From: Linum tenue
Taxonomy: Eukaryota; Streptophyta; Magnoliopsida; Malpighiales; Linaceae
Direction of reading: 5' to 3'
Assembly: GCA_946122785.1 (NCBI GenBank)
Contig: CAMGYJ010000009.1
Span: 10,508,937-10,572,936 of the forward strand
DNA length: 64,000 nt
Program-made: the position numbers and the translations under genes
Shown: positions 1 through 11,880 of the stretch, one piece after another
How the letters are laid out: each line of letters begins with the position of its first letter
Position numbering within the stretch: position 1 is the stretch's first letter
Notes under the pieces: model-generated
What the model was told of the DNA's origin: nothing
The model's database searches: none
What the model saw: the letters and a program-made list of their open reading frames with translations, nothing else

Positions 1-669
1 TCGGAATGAAAGGGATGAACCAAGTGATTTAACCAATGGAAGCTGTCTCTAGGATAAAAAGAGCTAAATGAAAGGCCAATCAATTATACCTCCAGAAACT
101 GGATCCAAGTTCCAACTAACAAAATTTTGACAGAATTCAGAAACAATAGTCCCGTTAGCTATTGGACTATTTTAACAGAGGCCTCCTTTTCATTTTCCTG
201 AGAGAAACCTAGAAAACACAATTGGTGATCAACAGACTATAATAGTATACTAGATGTGTCTTTGACAGACAGCCTAGTTCCGTTATTCGTTTCCATAAGT
301 TCGGAAACTCCGAAAAACGAAATGAAATTCCATAACTTGTACACATAGGTGCCCACTTCATAAGAACACTCCTAAGGTTGCCTACAGTTGATAAGGAAAG
401 TACTACATTCGTTAGCCTATTTGCAAAACAAGGAATGGAAAGGTCATCTCTCAATAGACTTGCTACAGACTCAAACCCTCCTAGACTTCATGCAAAAGAC
501 ATTTAATTTGTGCATCTGCAAAGACTAGGCAACCGTGAACGAGAACTAGTAACACACATATGGGGCTTCTTTTAGGCTGGATGTGAAACGCTAATTCAAT
601 AAACAAAGAGTCGTGAAACTAAATTGGTACAGGCTATAGCAAACATCAAGCAGGATAGGACAAACTCAC

Positions 670-1385
670 AAGGCCATGATGAGTCTTCAAGCCTCGGTCC
701 TCCACCCTACAATTGCCGTCGATCAAAAGGGTCTTGATTGGTACCTGAATCTTTCCATTTTCCATTATCATCCAAAAGAAAGATTCCTCCATACACATGA
801 GGCATGATTGACTTCATTCGTTACTTGACATTGCCAGAAAAGGTTGAACACAACAAAACTCCATATGATACAAAAAGGAAAACAGGAAGTATTAAAAATG
901 AAATGAACAGAAGAAGGCTCTTTACCCACTTTTAAGAAAGAAAGGAAAAATAGAGAGACAGAAAGAAAAAATAGGATTCCAGCTCTCACAGAACTAGTTC
1001 AGGAACATCATAAGGTTCTGGTTTTCATGGCCTACCTTAAGGATCTTTTTTAATGAATGTTGTTTATAAAAAAACAACAAAGGTTCCCCTCGAAGCTTTG
1101 CATCATTTCATCTTAATACAAGCAGCCAAGGCTAAGCAGTGGAGCTGCTTCAACATCTATACACCAGAATTCTCTATTTTTCGCAAAGCAGAAACAACTT
1201 TCGGTAACAAATGGGAAAGGAATTTTGTAACTAGGGAGCCAGTTTACCTGATTATCCTGCGGCTTTTTCTTGTAGTAAGCAAGAACCCTCGGCTCGAGCA
1301 CGAAATATCTCATATGAATGAAGGATCGCCCGATCTTCCTCCTCCCATACCGCACCATCCACCCTTCATAGATCACCTTGGACAT
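670..1385 (-). CDS. EDR2: EDR2-type PH-START-DUF1336 protein, 5' end only (partial)
   Basis: The first two coding exons are visible: 1385-1248 and 744-670. Exon 1 starts with ATG at 1385 and encodes the start of a pleckstrin-homology domain (MSKVIYEGWMVRYGRRK..., then a YYKKKPQDNQ end), closely matching the N-terminus of Arabidopsis ENHANCED DISEASE RESISTANCE 2 and its paralogues. It ends CAG|GTAAAC in phase 0. Exon 2 encodes VPIKTLLIDGNCRVEDRG followed by LKTHHGL and ends at GTGAGT. No further exon can be read between 1 and 669, so the START and DUF1336 regions must lie beyond the left edge. EDR2 proteins bind phosphoinositides through the PH domain and restrain salicylate-dependent cell death; this is family knowledge. 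An EDR2-like paralogue is equally possible from this much sequence. Confidence 0.85.
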
Positions 1386-2170
1386 TATTCTTGCTTCTGT
1401 TTTCCTATCCCTCCGGAATCGCCTCGCCTCGCCTCGCCTACAAGTGACACTAGTTGAGAGCAGTTTTCCCTTCTGTGCTTATTCTCTTTAGTTTGGAGTC
1501 TCGCAGAATTTGAAGCTCGGACGGAGGCAGATCGTCGCTCCCTTCACTGCGAGATCACCGTCGAAAGTCTCAGGTGACCTGATTTGTCATGGCTAAAAAA
1601 GCTGAAACCCCGGCCGCGGCCGGTGCTGGCGCGATGAATCCTAGTTCAGGAGTCCGAATTGGCAAAAAAAACCTCTTCAATTTCAGCATCGGCGGAAACT
1701 TTCCCGAACCCGACGATTTAACTGCAAAGGGTGTGGAGCCGGAGAGGGAAGGTTTAGGGGCGCGAGAGACGCCGGAGGATGGATGGAAAGCACAAGCACG
1801 AAGATCAGAAAATGAATGCCGTGGCGTGGTGGAGATTTTTTGGACGGAGGAGATTCTGACGGACGGAAGGACGGAGGGAGTTGGAGCTTGGAAGATCCCA
1901 CACGACGCAAAGCAAAGTTTTAAAAATAAAATCACTGATATGGTAAAATAAAAAAGAAAGAGGGCAAAATTGGGACGTGCGCGGTCGGGATTGGTGGAGT
2001 TTTGAGTTTTTCTTCTACCGCTGCTTGCTTGGGATATTTGGGCATAGTAATAAAAGTTATTATTATATTCCTTCTCCGGCACCGGCAGCGCCGTGAAGTG
2101 ATGCTTTCAGAATCAGTGTAGACTGTAGAGCAAAAGACTACGCCGGCCGGTGGCTGGTTGCGGTGGTGCA
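1386..2170. promoter_or_regulatory. Leader and promoter region of the EDR2-type gene
   Basis: This stretch lies immediately upstream of the EDR2-type ATG on the minus strand and holds no convincing exon. Overlapping open frames exist on both strands around 1570-2082, but their composition is GC-rich and low in complexity and they match no protein family I know. The most economical reading is 5' UTR, perhaps with a leader intron, plus promoter. No TATA box could be assigned. Confidence 0.35.
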
Positions 2171-2280
2171 CTAGTGCCGTGCTGCGGACTCGACATAAGG
2201 TAAGATCTTACATCAAAACAACCATCAATATAATTTAATCCATGATATTTCGTCGTCACTCGTCAATACATGTATCCTTA

Positions 2281-2775
2281 TGTTTGGTCCGACTTTTAGG
2301 AGTGTTTTTCGGCTTCAAAAGTTTAAGCAGGGTCAAACACATTTAAAAGCTCGGCTTGTGAAAAACTGAAACAGTGTTTTTGTATAACATAAAAGCAGAA
2401 GCTCCGATTTGGAGTTTTTGCGAAAACCTGTTTTGAAAATACAAGATTATCCTTACCATATTTTAATCTTATTTCAGAAAATATAATTTTATTTCATTTC
2501 AATCATTATAAAAATAAAATAAATTATAAAATTATATTTTTTAACATAAAAATAAATCTAAGAAGATCCATATTTACTACTTTTTATTGCTAGAATTTTT
2601 ATTCATATTTTATATTTTAAATCATTTATAGTAATTTTAAATAATCTCTCATATTAAAAATCACTTCTAATAGTTTTTAAACCAAAAACTCAACTGCTTT
2701 TTTTGAAAAGTACTTCTCTAAAGCTCCAGCCAGAAGCTACTTCTGCAAAACCTACAGTAGGTCAAACTAGCCATA
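2281..2775. repeat. Possible degraded MITE
   Basis: The left edge (TGTTTGGTCCGACTTTTAG) is an imperfect inverted match to the right edge, whose reverse complement reads TAGTTTGACCTACTGTAGG. The inner flanks also share complementary agctcc/ggagc and cttctg/cagaag words. The interior is very AT-rich. No target-site duplication could be found, so this is weak. Confidence 0.3.
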
Positions 2776-4698
2776 TATTAGATTGACAAATTTGGAGTAT
2801 TAATGTGCGTTTACTGTTGAAATATACGTATGTCAAATATATATATATATGTGTTTGAAATGTAAAAGGATGGTGAATTTCAATACTCACTTTATGGGCA
2901 TTAGATCTAATATTTTTTCTCATTTTTTAAATTGATTGTGAGATTAGTTCAAGGGTATTTTTGTACAAAAAATATAAACACACATGATTTCTACTCCTAT
3001 TAATTACATATTACTCACCCCTCTCTCTAAAAATCCTAAATAGACTCTCTCCTCTCACCTCTTTCTCAACCCTTCTTGTTCTCTCGTCTATTAACCCCCA
3101 CCCCACCACCTCCCGACGAGCAGCCACCACCACAAGCAGCCACCACCATGAGATCGCAACCTTTGTATGTCGTCACAACCCTCTGTCGTCTTCACTCGCT
3201 GCCGTCACGAGATATCCGCCTCTCCCCTGCCTCGAGGTCGCCACTGTCGTTGCCTCTGCCTCCCCCTTCCTCTGCCTCCACCACCTCCCGTCTTCACGCC
3301 GCCGCCACGAGGTCATCGCCTCTCCCCTGGCTTCCCCTTTCCTCATCCCTTGATTTTTTTCATATATGGATTTTTTCAGATTCCCTATCTGGTTTTTGTA
3401 TTAGTCTCTAGTGGTACGCTACCAGTATCACTGATAGTGTACCATTAGGCGAAAATCACTACCACTAGCGCACTGACGGAGTGGTACTTTTTTGTAGGAG
3501 GCCGGAGCGAGTCTGATTGAAAGACTTCACCGGAAAAAAGTTTGTTGGTCGGAGAAAGTTTGACGGTCGGAGTGGAGAGGCTGCTGGAAAAGGAAGAGAG
3601 GTATAAGTGTATTAATTGTAGGATCTCACAACCCAAATTGTATTTAAATTAAAAAAGTAATGTATTTAATATGCGTTTTTAATTCTCAATGTGTAATTAA
3701 TACAAAAAAATAATTAATAATATTTTTTTTCATATCCAAATTGTCCTTGGTTGTGAATCTTACAAGTCACAACCCCTCTTAGAGTAAGTGATCGTATCTC
3801 GCCCCAATTATACTAAACAAATATGTTGTATCTTTTTTATCACAAAACATACAAGAAGTTAAAATCTGAAAAGCTAGCCCATTGAGTCTCCGACAAGTAT
3901 TTTATAGAGATTGATACTATGATTTTCATACTTTTATTATTTTAATGGAATTTTAATAAGCAATTTATAATTTTCTAATTGAATGATAATCTTAAAATCT
4001 CAATAAAATTATCATTAATTAGACTATTGCATATCAAATTACAGTATTGAATATGGAGAATTAAAATTTGATTGAATCTCTTATTGATATACATCTACCT
4101 TACCATATATTGAATATGCAGAATTAATGCAAATTACATTTTACAATCATTCCCAATAAAAGAATTTGCCAAAATATTTGTTAAACAATATTTTGCTTCT
4201 CATATTTGAGTTATGCAAACTTTAAACTAACTACAAACTGCTCTAAAGAACAAATTTCAAGCACTATCCAAAATCGTTTGACACCCTCAAAATCAAGTTG
4301 ACCCTAAAAGCCTAGAAATTCACCAATTCATTTATCCTATATGATAGTAGAATCGAGCTCTTGGAGTCTCAATGTAAATCTTTAGGGTTCTAATTTGTAA
4401 GATTCATGTTGATCACAAGATTGAACAATTTGTCCTTTCAATGGTATTGAGATTTGATTGGAATAAGTGAAGAGCTTAAACCTGTTTTAAGCTTTAGAAA
4501 GGGTATGGTGTTATGACAAGTATTTTGTGAGAATTTATAACAACGTCAAAGACAACACCCTTTAGGCAACATTATCGTTACTCTTCCATTATTTTTAACT
4601 TCAAATTCATTCGAGAAAAGAATATCGTACCCACTAAAACATATTGTTTTAGACTAAATATTGTACCTCATTATTGTTAGTTTACAAATCCAGGTCCA

Positions 4699-4793
4699 GT
4701 TTCAAGTTATGTGGACAACTGCAAATATTTAATTGTGCTTAGTGTATTTGTTTCAAGTTATGTGGACAACTGCAAATATTTAATTGTGCTTAG
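4699..4793. repeat. 51-bp tandem duplication
   Basis: The 44 bases from 4699 to 4742 recur identically at 4750-4793, giving a period of 51 bp. The unit begins gtttcaagttatgtggacaa. The identity suggests a recent slippage or unequal exchange event. Confidence 0.9.
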
Positions 4794-5532
4794 GGATGAG
4801 TGTATTTGTTGATGGAGATAACAACGATTCGATAAAAAAGAAAAGTCCTTTGATGATGGAGAAATGAATTTCAATGATGGAGAGAGAGTGAATACCTGAT
4901 AATCTTCATGGTTTAGATAAGATAAATTCTAATAAGTGAAAATTATGTTCCATATGAGTCTTCGACTTTTCAATAACTAGACAATTTGGACTCTTTTCTG
5001 ATAACAAATAATTGTTATTATTGTTGTACTGTTAATGAATATGAAATGTATCCAGTACAGAACCAGATCTAGTAACTATACATCACAATTATCTCTCTGA
5101 TAAATCTGCAACCATTTCCTCTTGTGTCTCCTTCTCGCCAATGCATCCACAACTTAATTAACTTTGCCTAGACAATGTTAACTGATAATGAGAACAAGAC
5201 ATCTTAAATATGAAACTTTTTATTTGTCGATAATGAGGATAATGAGGAAGGGTATCCATCTTTATGATTCTGTAACTGCTGACAACAATGGCTCATCTTG
5301 CTTCCATCCACATTAACTTTTACCCATCCAACGTTTCTAATGCTCTTCTTGCCTAGATGCTGCTCGTTGGTAGGAGCAAGAAAGAAGAGAGCTAGCAGGC
5401 CGAATTGCAAAGACTTGGGTTGACAGACAAGAGTTTAGAAATGGGAAGAACAAGTCGCTGGTGATGGAAACTGCAGTGTTCCTGGTATTATTGCCACAAC
5501 ACACCTATACTAACACCATAACAACAACGGGG

Positions 5533-5536
<4 letters not shown>

Positions 5537-5572
<36 letters not shown>

Positions 5573-5573
5573 A
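5537..5573. repeat. (ACA)n microsatellite
   Basis: About twelve uninterrupted ACA/CAA units lie in the 3' flank of PHYA. The open frame across it is a low-complexity threonine run and not a gene. Confidence 0.9.
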
Positions 5574-5695
5574 GGTTTGTTCACAGCAACACCATCCAAC
5601 CTCGCCACTCTCAAGGTTTATCCGCACATACCCTGCACCAAAGGACTCCCTTTTGAGTTACATACTCGTTACAAAAGAAGAAGGCAGGGAAGCAT

Positions 5696-8600
5696 TTAGG
5701 GTTCAGGAGTTGCGACAGTGGCGAGTTCAACCGAGATTATGAAACTCGACTTCCCAGCCTCCCTTAGGTACTTCACATCTCCATTCATGAGCTTCACCAG
5801 CTTCCGGCTAATCAGCAAGCTGACACCCTCCTCCTCCTCTGAGGTATCACCATCCACGTCAAACATTTGGCTCAATACTCCTTCAGGTACCCCAGAACCC
5901 CCATGCATTATCCTGCAAGGAACACACAAGTAGATGATGATGATGATGATGATGTGGTAGGCAGATTGTAGCAGGATACCATGGGAAATGGAAAACAATG
6001 AGCTCCTTTCTTCAGGCATACGTCATTCGTGCATGCAATACTAACATATACCAGTAGAGCATCAACCATTCCAAGAAAAACCCATCAAATATATTCACAA
6101 AGATCAAAGATATGAATTGGTTACAAGAACACACCTTAGCTCCAAATTCACGAGATGTACAGACTGCCCTAACTGGTCCTTGCTCAAGTTAGCTGCTACA
6201 GTAAGCTGTCCGCCCGTTGGCATGAAGTTTACCGATATCAGCAAGAACTCTGCCAACACCTGCTGAAGCCGAATGCTATCTCCGTATAAGGTCTCATCCA
6301 TGATGTCTTCTGCTACATCGTTAACTATTTGAATACCCTTCCCGTTGCACTTCATCATAACTTGACTGATAGAGGCAACCAGTACTTCATGCAGAGTGAA
6401 CTCAACCATTTCCAGATCCGAGCACCTGTCAGCAATCATCAGAATCATCTATTTGTAAAGCAAAAAGAAAAATAACAACTCCAATTGGTACTGGATGCCA
6501 TTGATCTCTCTATCCCTTCAGTCTATAGGAACGAAACCAGATTTGCTTTACGAACAAAGGTCGTGGGCTGTAGCCAAAAAAGGGAGTAAAATCAAATGTT
6601 CTACCAGGTTAACATCCTGAATCCCCTTTAATTATCAAAAAGTAAATAAATTCCTGAACCCATTTAGTTAGTGAACATGGAGTACAAAATGATGAAGTGA
6701 ACAAAATAAATAGGAAAGAGTGAGACTAAGCAATATTCGTACCCTTCAATGATGCTATCGAGATCTGAGTCTTCAATGATCCTACTAAGCTGACGTTGGC
6801 ATTGTGCACTGGTATGCAGAAGCTGCTTCTGTTCTGCTCTCAGCTCGGTGCTCTCCATCATTTTCCGGGAAAATATCATTCCAGACAGAGGATTTCTAAC
6901 CTGCCTTTTTATGTAAGCCAATGTTTTCAACCTCTTTTGTGCAGTTTGCTCTGACAACCTCTGAACATGAAGCGCTTGTTGCAGCTCTTGGCTAGCTAGC
7001 TGCAGGAAGCAGAACACTCCATTCACTGCACCCTCTTGGTCCAACTTTTTGCTGACACACAACAAGCAGTCGACATACTTTCCTTTCCGTGAAAAGAAAC
7101 CAAAGGACAGTTTCTCAGGTTCTTGGCCGGTCATTGCACTATTTAGTACAACGCCCAAATTAACAAACACTTCTTTGTTTTTGAGACGACAACATGCCAC
7201 ATTGGTCCCAAACACCTCCCCTAACAGCATTTTATCCAGTACCTCTTCTCGCTTCCAACCAGTGAGCTTCATCATGGCTGTATTCCACTCGGAGCACCAG
7301 CCAAATTCATCAATTCCAAATATTGGAGGGATCAATGGATTTGGATTCTGTACAATTGCTTTGTAATCACCTTCTATACGGGTGAATTTGTCCATAACGA
7401 TTTTATGCCCAGTGATATCTTGAGCCACAAAGCAGACCCCTACAACATTCTCTTGAAGGTCTCGACTTGCACAAGCGTTCACAACTAATCTAATGGGACC
7501 AAAGTCACTCCTGGAACCATGAGTTTTTATCTCGAATTCGACATTTTGCTCCTCTCTACCTGAAAACAGAGAAGAAGCCAGAGAAAGTAAAGATCTAGTT
7601 GCAAATAAATATCATAAACAGCAGAGGATAACATATTTCTTGTAGTAAGAAACACAAGAAATAAAGCATTTTCACAGGGCAGCCCAACTTAACACTTACA
7701 AGTGTGTGTAGTTCAGCACACTCCTATACTAGAATCTCAACTGTTAGCTCCTTTACGTGCAATACTTGAAGTCTAATGATCAAAGTATAAACTAAGATGA
7801 TTGACAAAGGATACCGTGCTATGCGAAGGTATAAAGTAACATATCACTGAGAAATGACATACCTTGCAATGCGGAAGATAGCATCTGCTCCACTGAGTCT
7901 ATTGAAGAATCTTCCACAAGGGTCAACAAATGTTTTCCTATTGCTTCATCAATATTAAGACCAGTTAACTCGGCAATTTTGGAATTCCACCCATTGACAA
8001 GACCTTCAACATCAACTGCTAAGATTGGCACTGTAGCTGTTTCGATCAAACGGACCATCTCACCGGTCAATGCTTCTAGTTCTTGCATCCCGTCAATTTT
8101 TAGGTCACTAAGCCTTGTGTGAATCATTCTTGTATCCACGTCTAAGGCCTCGCCATCCTTGAATGCATTTCTTAATATAAGCTGCAGAGAATGGATGGCA
8201 TCCATTTCATTGTCCTTCCAAGGCAAGCTCCTTGTCTTGACAACTTCAAGGAATGCCTTGAAAGAAGATCTTGGGTGCATTTTCCTTCCGTCATCTTCCT
8301 CTCCAGGTTCATGCTTTGCACCACCCCATCGAACTTCAGATGCAGTTTGAGCACGGAACCAAAATAGAAGGTCACCAGAAGTTATTCTCACAGCTGCCAT
8401 TCCACAAACCACATCACCAAGAGCCAAAGCTCCTGGGTAACCTGCATCATACAAGCTATCCGTACTCAGACCAGTGGAATCCATATGGTACTCGGAGAGC
8501 CAGCGAGTAATATCTTGTATCTGGAAATCGCTAGGTGTTGCACCCAACCTCCACACCTTGTTCTTGTAAAATAGTGCAGCACCATCACATTTCACTAGAT

Positions 8601-9918
8601 CCATAATGTTTGGACTCTGTGTTACAATACCTAACGGTGCATCACGCATCAACATATCACATAATAGTGTCTGAGTACGAAGGATATTCTTTTCCACCAT
8701 CTGATTTTCTAACTCTAGCTCTTTATTCACATGGATAGCAAATACTTGAGCTAGAAACTCACAAGCACTCCTAAGAGGGAATGGAACAAACCGCGGGCTA
8801 GTATTATGACATACAACTAAACCCCAAAGCCTTTTTCGCTTCTGGGGCTGTTCAGAGCTAGTAATGTCACTATCATCATCCCCCTCATTCACAATGACAG
8901 CCATAACCAACGAAGCAATAGAGTCCATGTTTTCCATGTACTGTAAGTGACAAGTGTGAGGGGCCCTCAGGGTAGAACCACATAAGGTCAGATCAAATGG
9001 AAGTTCATCATCTTGAAGTACCTTGATGTGCTTTGCACGGCAATCAACAATCATCCTAACCTTATTTTTCATAAACAGGAATCGTGCTGCCTGTGGAATA
9101 TCAGTTGCTGGATAATGCAAACCCAAGTACGGCTCCAATCCGGGCTTTGTGAGCTCAGAGACAACTTCCCCATGATCATCATCATGGAATTTGTAAGCCA
9201 TCACCCTATCATATCCGGTAAGCTCAAACACCTCCTGAACCATGGTGTCGCAAAGTCTTTCCATGCTCCCGCTAGGTAATGATTGCAACCGAGTTATTGC
9301 TTTAGCAGCAAGCATGTACGATTGCAGCGCACCCTTCGTTGACGTAGTCACCTCATAAGGCTTCACAGGTTCGAAGTCAATTATCAAGCTACCAGTTACC
9401 CGATGGACGATAGCATAAAAAGGCTTCCCTGAAGTCTTGCAATGAACTAAGATGGGATTCAGCAGAGCAACATCCCCAAATCCAAGGGCCTTAAGCAAGG
9501 CAGTGGCACTAGGTGCTGTGAAGATAGTCCTCAAATCAGTTCCAATGCCCAGAAATGGATGGTCTCCCACACTTGGTACTGCATGATTAACCATCGTCAG
9601 CATTTCCGGAGCATTCTCGCTGTATGCAATCACTTTCAGCGACTTCTCGTCCAGTGCTAGCAAGCAGCCGAAAGGCTGGATCACCTTGCCCTTCTGGATA
9701 TGATGAAGATAAGCCGTGGTTACTTTGTCGGACCTAGGTTGTTGACGTCCAGGGAGGGAACTGGTTACTCTCATTGAGCTCGAGTAGTCAAAAGAACTGC
9801 CCGACTCCTCAAAGTCCGCATGAAGCTTTGCATCCACCGTGGTCTGAGCAATAACTCTAGCGCTGTGCCTTGCTCTCCCAGAGTTGCTGGAGGCTTGACT
9901 AGGTCTTGAAGTAGACAT
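5696..9918 (-). CDS. PHYA: Phytochrome A apoprotein, complete
   Basis: Four coding exons, 9918-7863, 7559-6743, 6425-6135 and 5912-5696, join in frame into 1,126 residues, the usual phyA length. The N-terminus ([20 protein letters not shown]) is the Ser-rich phyA signature. It is followed by a PAS domain, a GAF domain with the bilin-attaching Cys at about residue 323 in [11 protein letters not shown], and a PHY domain. Exons 2-4 supply the second PAS region and the histidine-kinase-related module, ending in the [18 protein letters not shown] and [12 protein letters not shown] motifs. PhyA is the far-red and very-low-fluence photoreceptor, cytosolic in darkness and nuclear after light. All three coding introns sit where they do in other PHYA genes. 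No frame break is seen. The start at 9918 is followed by a leader intron and preceded by a long-TIR transposon. Confidence 0.97.
5934..5954. repeat. (ATG)n microsatellite in the last PHYA intron
   Basis: Seven tandem ATG/GAT units lie just upstream, in the sense of transcription, of the final PHYA exon, near the acceptor region. Length variation here could affect the spacing of the acceptor signals. Confidence 0.8.
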
Positions 9919-10620
9919 CTTTCCCTGAACTGGAAACAAAATAGGACAGTGAGAGAGTTGCAGGGAATCCAATGGAATCAGGCATATCCCATCCTCTTTT
10001 ACACAAGAGTTCGAAAGCAAGAAAATCAATCTATAGAATCCAATCGGTATGGAGCATAGAAGAAAACATATGAAATATTTATACTGCAAAGCTGAGAACC
10101 AGAGTAAACATCAAGAAGAATCTGAGCTTGGTTACACGTACAGGAAAGAAGCTGTAAGAGAAAGCATGAGTTGGTAAATGCCAGATTTGCCAACTGAGCT
10201 CTGGGATAACTTAATTCGCTATATAAGGAAATAAAGGACTTCACTTTCACTACACAGCTTCAACATATCATCAATTTCGTTCATGGCAAGTGGAGGATTA
10301 TTAAAAAAAAAAAAAAAACCCCAGTAGTAGTGACTTACCGTTCTTGCCTGCTGATAATACTGAGCTCCTCAACACTCTCTGTGACTACTCCAGTGAGTGA
10401 CAACTTCTTGCTGGGGATAAGTTTTGCTGATAATTTTCTTCTCCAAGCGTGTTGGTGTTGGTTTCTTAGCTCACCGGTAACCAGCAAGCTAAGCAGCTGA
10501 AAATGGTGGGTGGCGAGTGTGGAAGAAGAAGAAGGGAGAAGTGTTCCTTTCTAAGAGATTTCAAGATCAATCATTTTTGTCTCGTTGCTTCTTTCTGTCT
10601 CTCTCTTCCCATTCTCAATT
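9919..10620 (-). promoter_or_regulatory. PHYA leader exon, leader intron and transcription start region
   Basis: On the minus strand a strong donor (AACG|GTAAGT at 10339/10338) pairs with an acceptor (TTTCCAG, ending at 9930), 11 bases before the ATG. This defines a leader intron of about 410 bp, as in other PHYA genes. The leader exon upstream is GA-rich in the sense strand (10500-10620), which is typical of plant 5' UTR starts. No TATA box is visible between the leader and the transposon boundary at 10631. Confidence 0.7.
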
Positions 10621-10621
10621 G

Positions 10622-11880
10622 TCTACTGGAGGATTAATTCCCTAAATACACATTAAACTAAACCAAATTCCTAAACTACCACACTTATAAAAAAAATTCC
10701 CAAAATACCTAAGTTTGGAGTGGTTCGAGTTTGAGGAACTCGAACTACTAACCGGTTCGAGTGTAGAAGACTCGATCTACACGTAAATCGATGATATAAG
10801 CCTCGAACCATGTGGAGCTGAAGTGGTTCGAGTTCAGTGAACTCGAACCACTACTTTGAAATTTCCAATCACCATAACTTTGTCCTCGGTTATCCGATCG
10901 TAGCAAACTTTTTTTTCATTTCGCATAACTTTTTGAGGACTACAACTTTTATAATAGAAATATTTTCAGAATATATGTGAAAATGTGAAAATTAAAGTTA
11001 AAGTTACTCCCAAAACCCCTTATATTAAAAACTATTCCTATTTTGAAAATTTATTCCTAGTAAATGTTGTAGTACTCAAAAAATTATGCAAAATAAAAAA
11101 AAACATTGCAACGTTTGGATTACGGAGCACAAAGTTATGATCCTCTAAAGTTTGGCAAAATCGAAAAATTGCTCGTTTAGGGGTAACAAATGACATTTTC
11201 TCGGGGCGAAGGCACGGGAAATTTTTTTATATATAGGAAATTTCTGCCAAAAGAGCAATATTTTTACAAACAAGACATTTTTGGATGGCTATCTTAGAAA
11301 ACGTCATTTGCTACCCATAAATTAAACGAGCAAGTTTTCAAATTTGTCAAACTTTGGAGGATCATAACTTTGTGCTCCGCAATCCAAACGTCGCAAAGTT
11401 TTTTTTTATTTTGCATAATTTTTTGAGTACTACAACATTTACTAGGAATAAATTTTCAAAATAGGAATAGTTTTTAATATAAGGGGTTTTGGGAGTAACT
11501 TTAACTTTAATTTTCACATTTTCACATATATTCTGAAAATATTTCTATTATAAAAGTTGTAGTCCTCAAAAAGTTATGCGAAATGAAAAAAAAGTTTGCT
11601 ACGATCGGATAACCGAGGACAAAGTTATGGTGATTGGAAATTTCAAAGTAGTGGTTCGAGTTCACTGAACTCGAACCACTTCAGCCCCACATGGTTCGAG
11701 GCTTATATCATCGATTTACGTGTAGATCGAGTCTTCTACACTCGAACCGGTTAGTAGTTCGAGTTCCTCAAACTCGAACCACTCCAAATTTAGGTATTTT
11801 GGGAATTTTTTTTATAAGTGTGGTAGTTTAGGAATTTGGTTTAGTTTAATGTGTATTTAGGGAATTAATCCTCTACTGGA
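10622..11880. mobile_element. Mutator-type (MULE) foldback element with about 570-bp inverted arms
   Basis: The element runs from 10631 to 11871 (1,241 bp) and is flanked by a perfect 9-bp duplication, TCTACTGGA, at 10622-10630 and 11872-11880. A 9-bp duplication is the Mutator-superfamily signature. Its ends read GGATTAATTCCCTAAATACA inward from both sides. The arms, about 10631-11205 and 11298-11871, are nearly identical inverted copies in their outer 500 bp (differences include G/A at the CTAAGTTTGG site and A/G in GTGGAGC) and diverge towards a spacer of roughly 90 bp. Each arm contains nested palindromes built from TGGTTCGAGTT and AACTCGAACCA. No transposase is encoded, so it is non-autonomous. 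Confidence 0.9.

Larger units (their letters stand above)
2776..5690. other. AT-rich intergenic region, no gene recognised
   Basis: No coding sequence is recognised here. It holds a short AT dinucleotide run near 2840, a CT/CCA-rich low-complexity stretch at 3040-3350, a 51-bp tandem duplication at 4699-4793, and a trinucleotide microsatellite near 5537. The right part is the 3' flank of PHYA. Confidence 0.6.

Noticed and set aside
1570..2082. Long open frames on both strands upstream of the EDR2-type gene
   Set aside because: They overlap each other, are biased in composition and contain no recognisable domain; leader/promoter DNA is the better explanation.
2281..2775. Classifying the inverted-end repeat as a specific MITE superfamily
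   Set aside because: Ends match imperfectly and no target duplication of 3, 8 or 9 bp could be aligned.
3076..3448. Pro/Ser-rich plus-strand frames
   Set aside because: Low-complexity CT/CCA-rich DNA gives such frames by chance; no domain, and no splice or promoter context.
5461..5742. Open frame through the (ACA)n run
   Set aside because: It is a threonine homopolymer produced by the microsatellite and overlaps the PHYA 3' end on the opposite strand.
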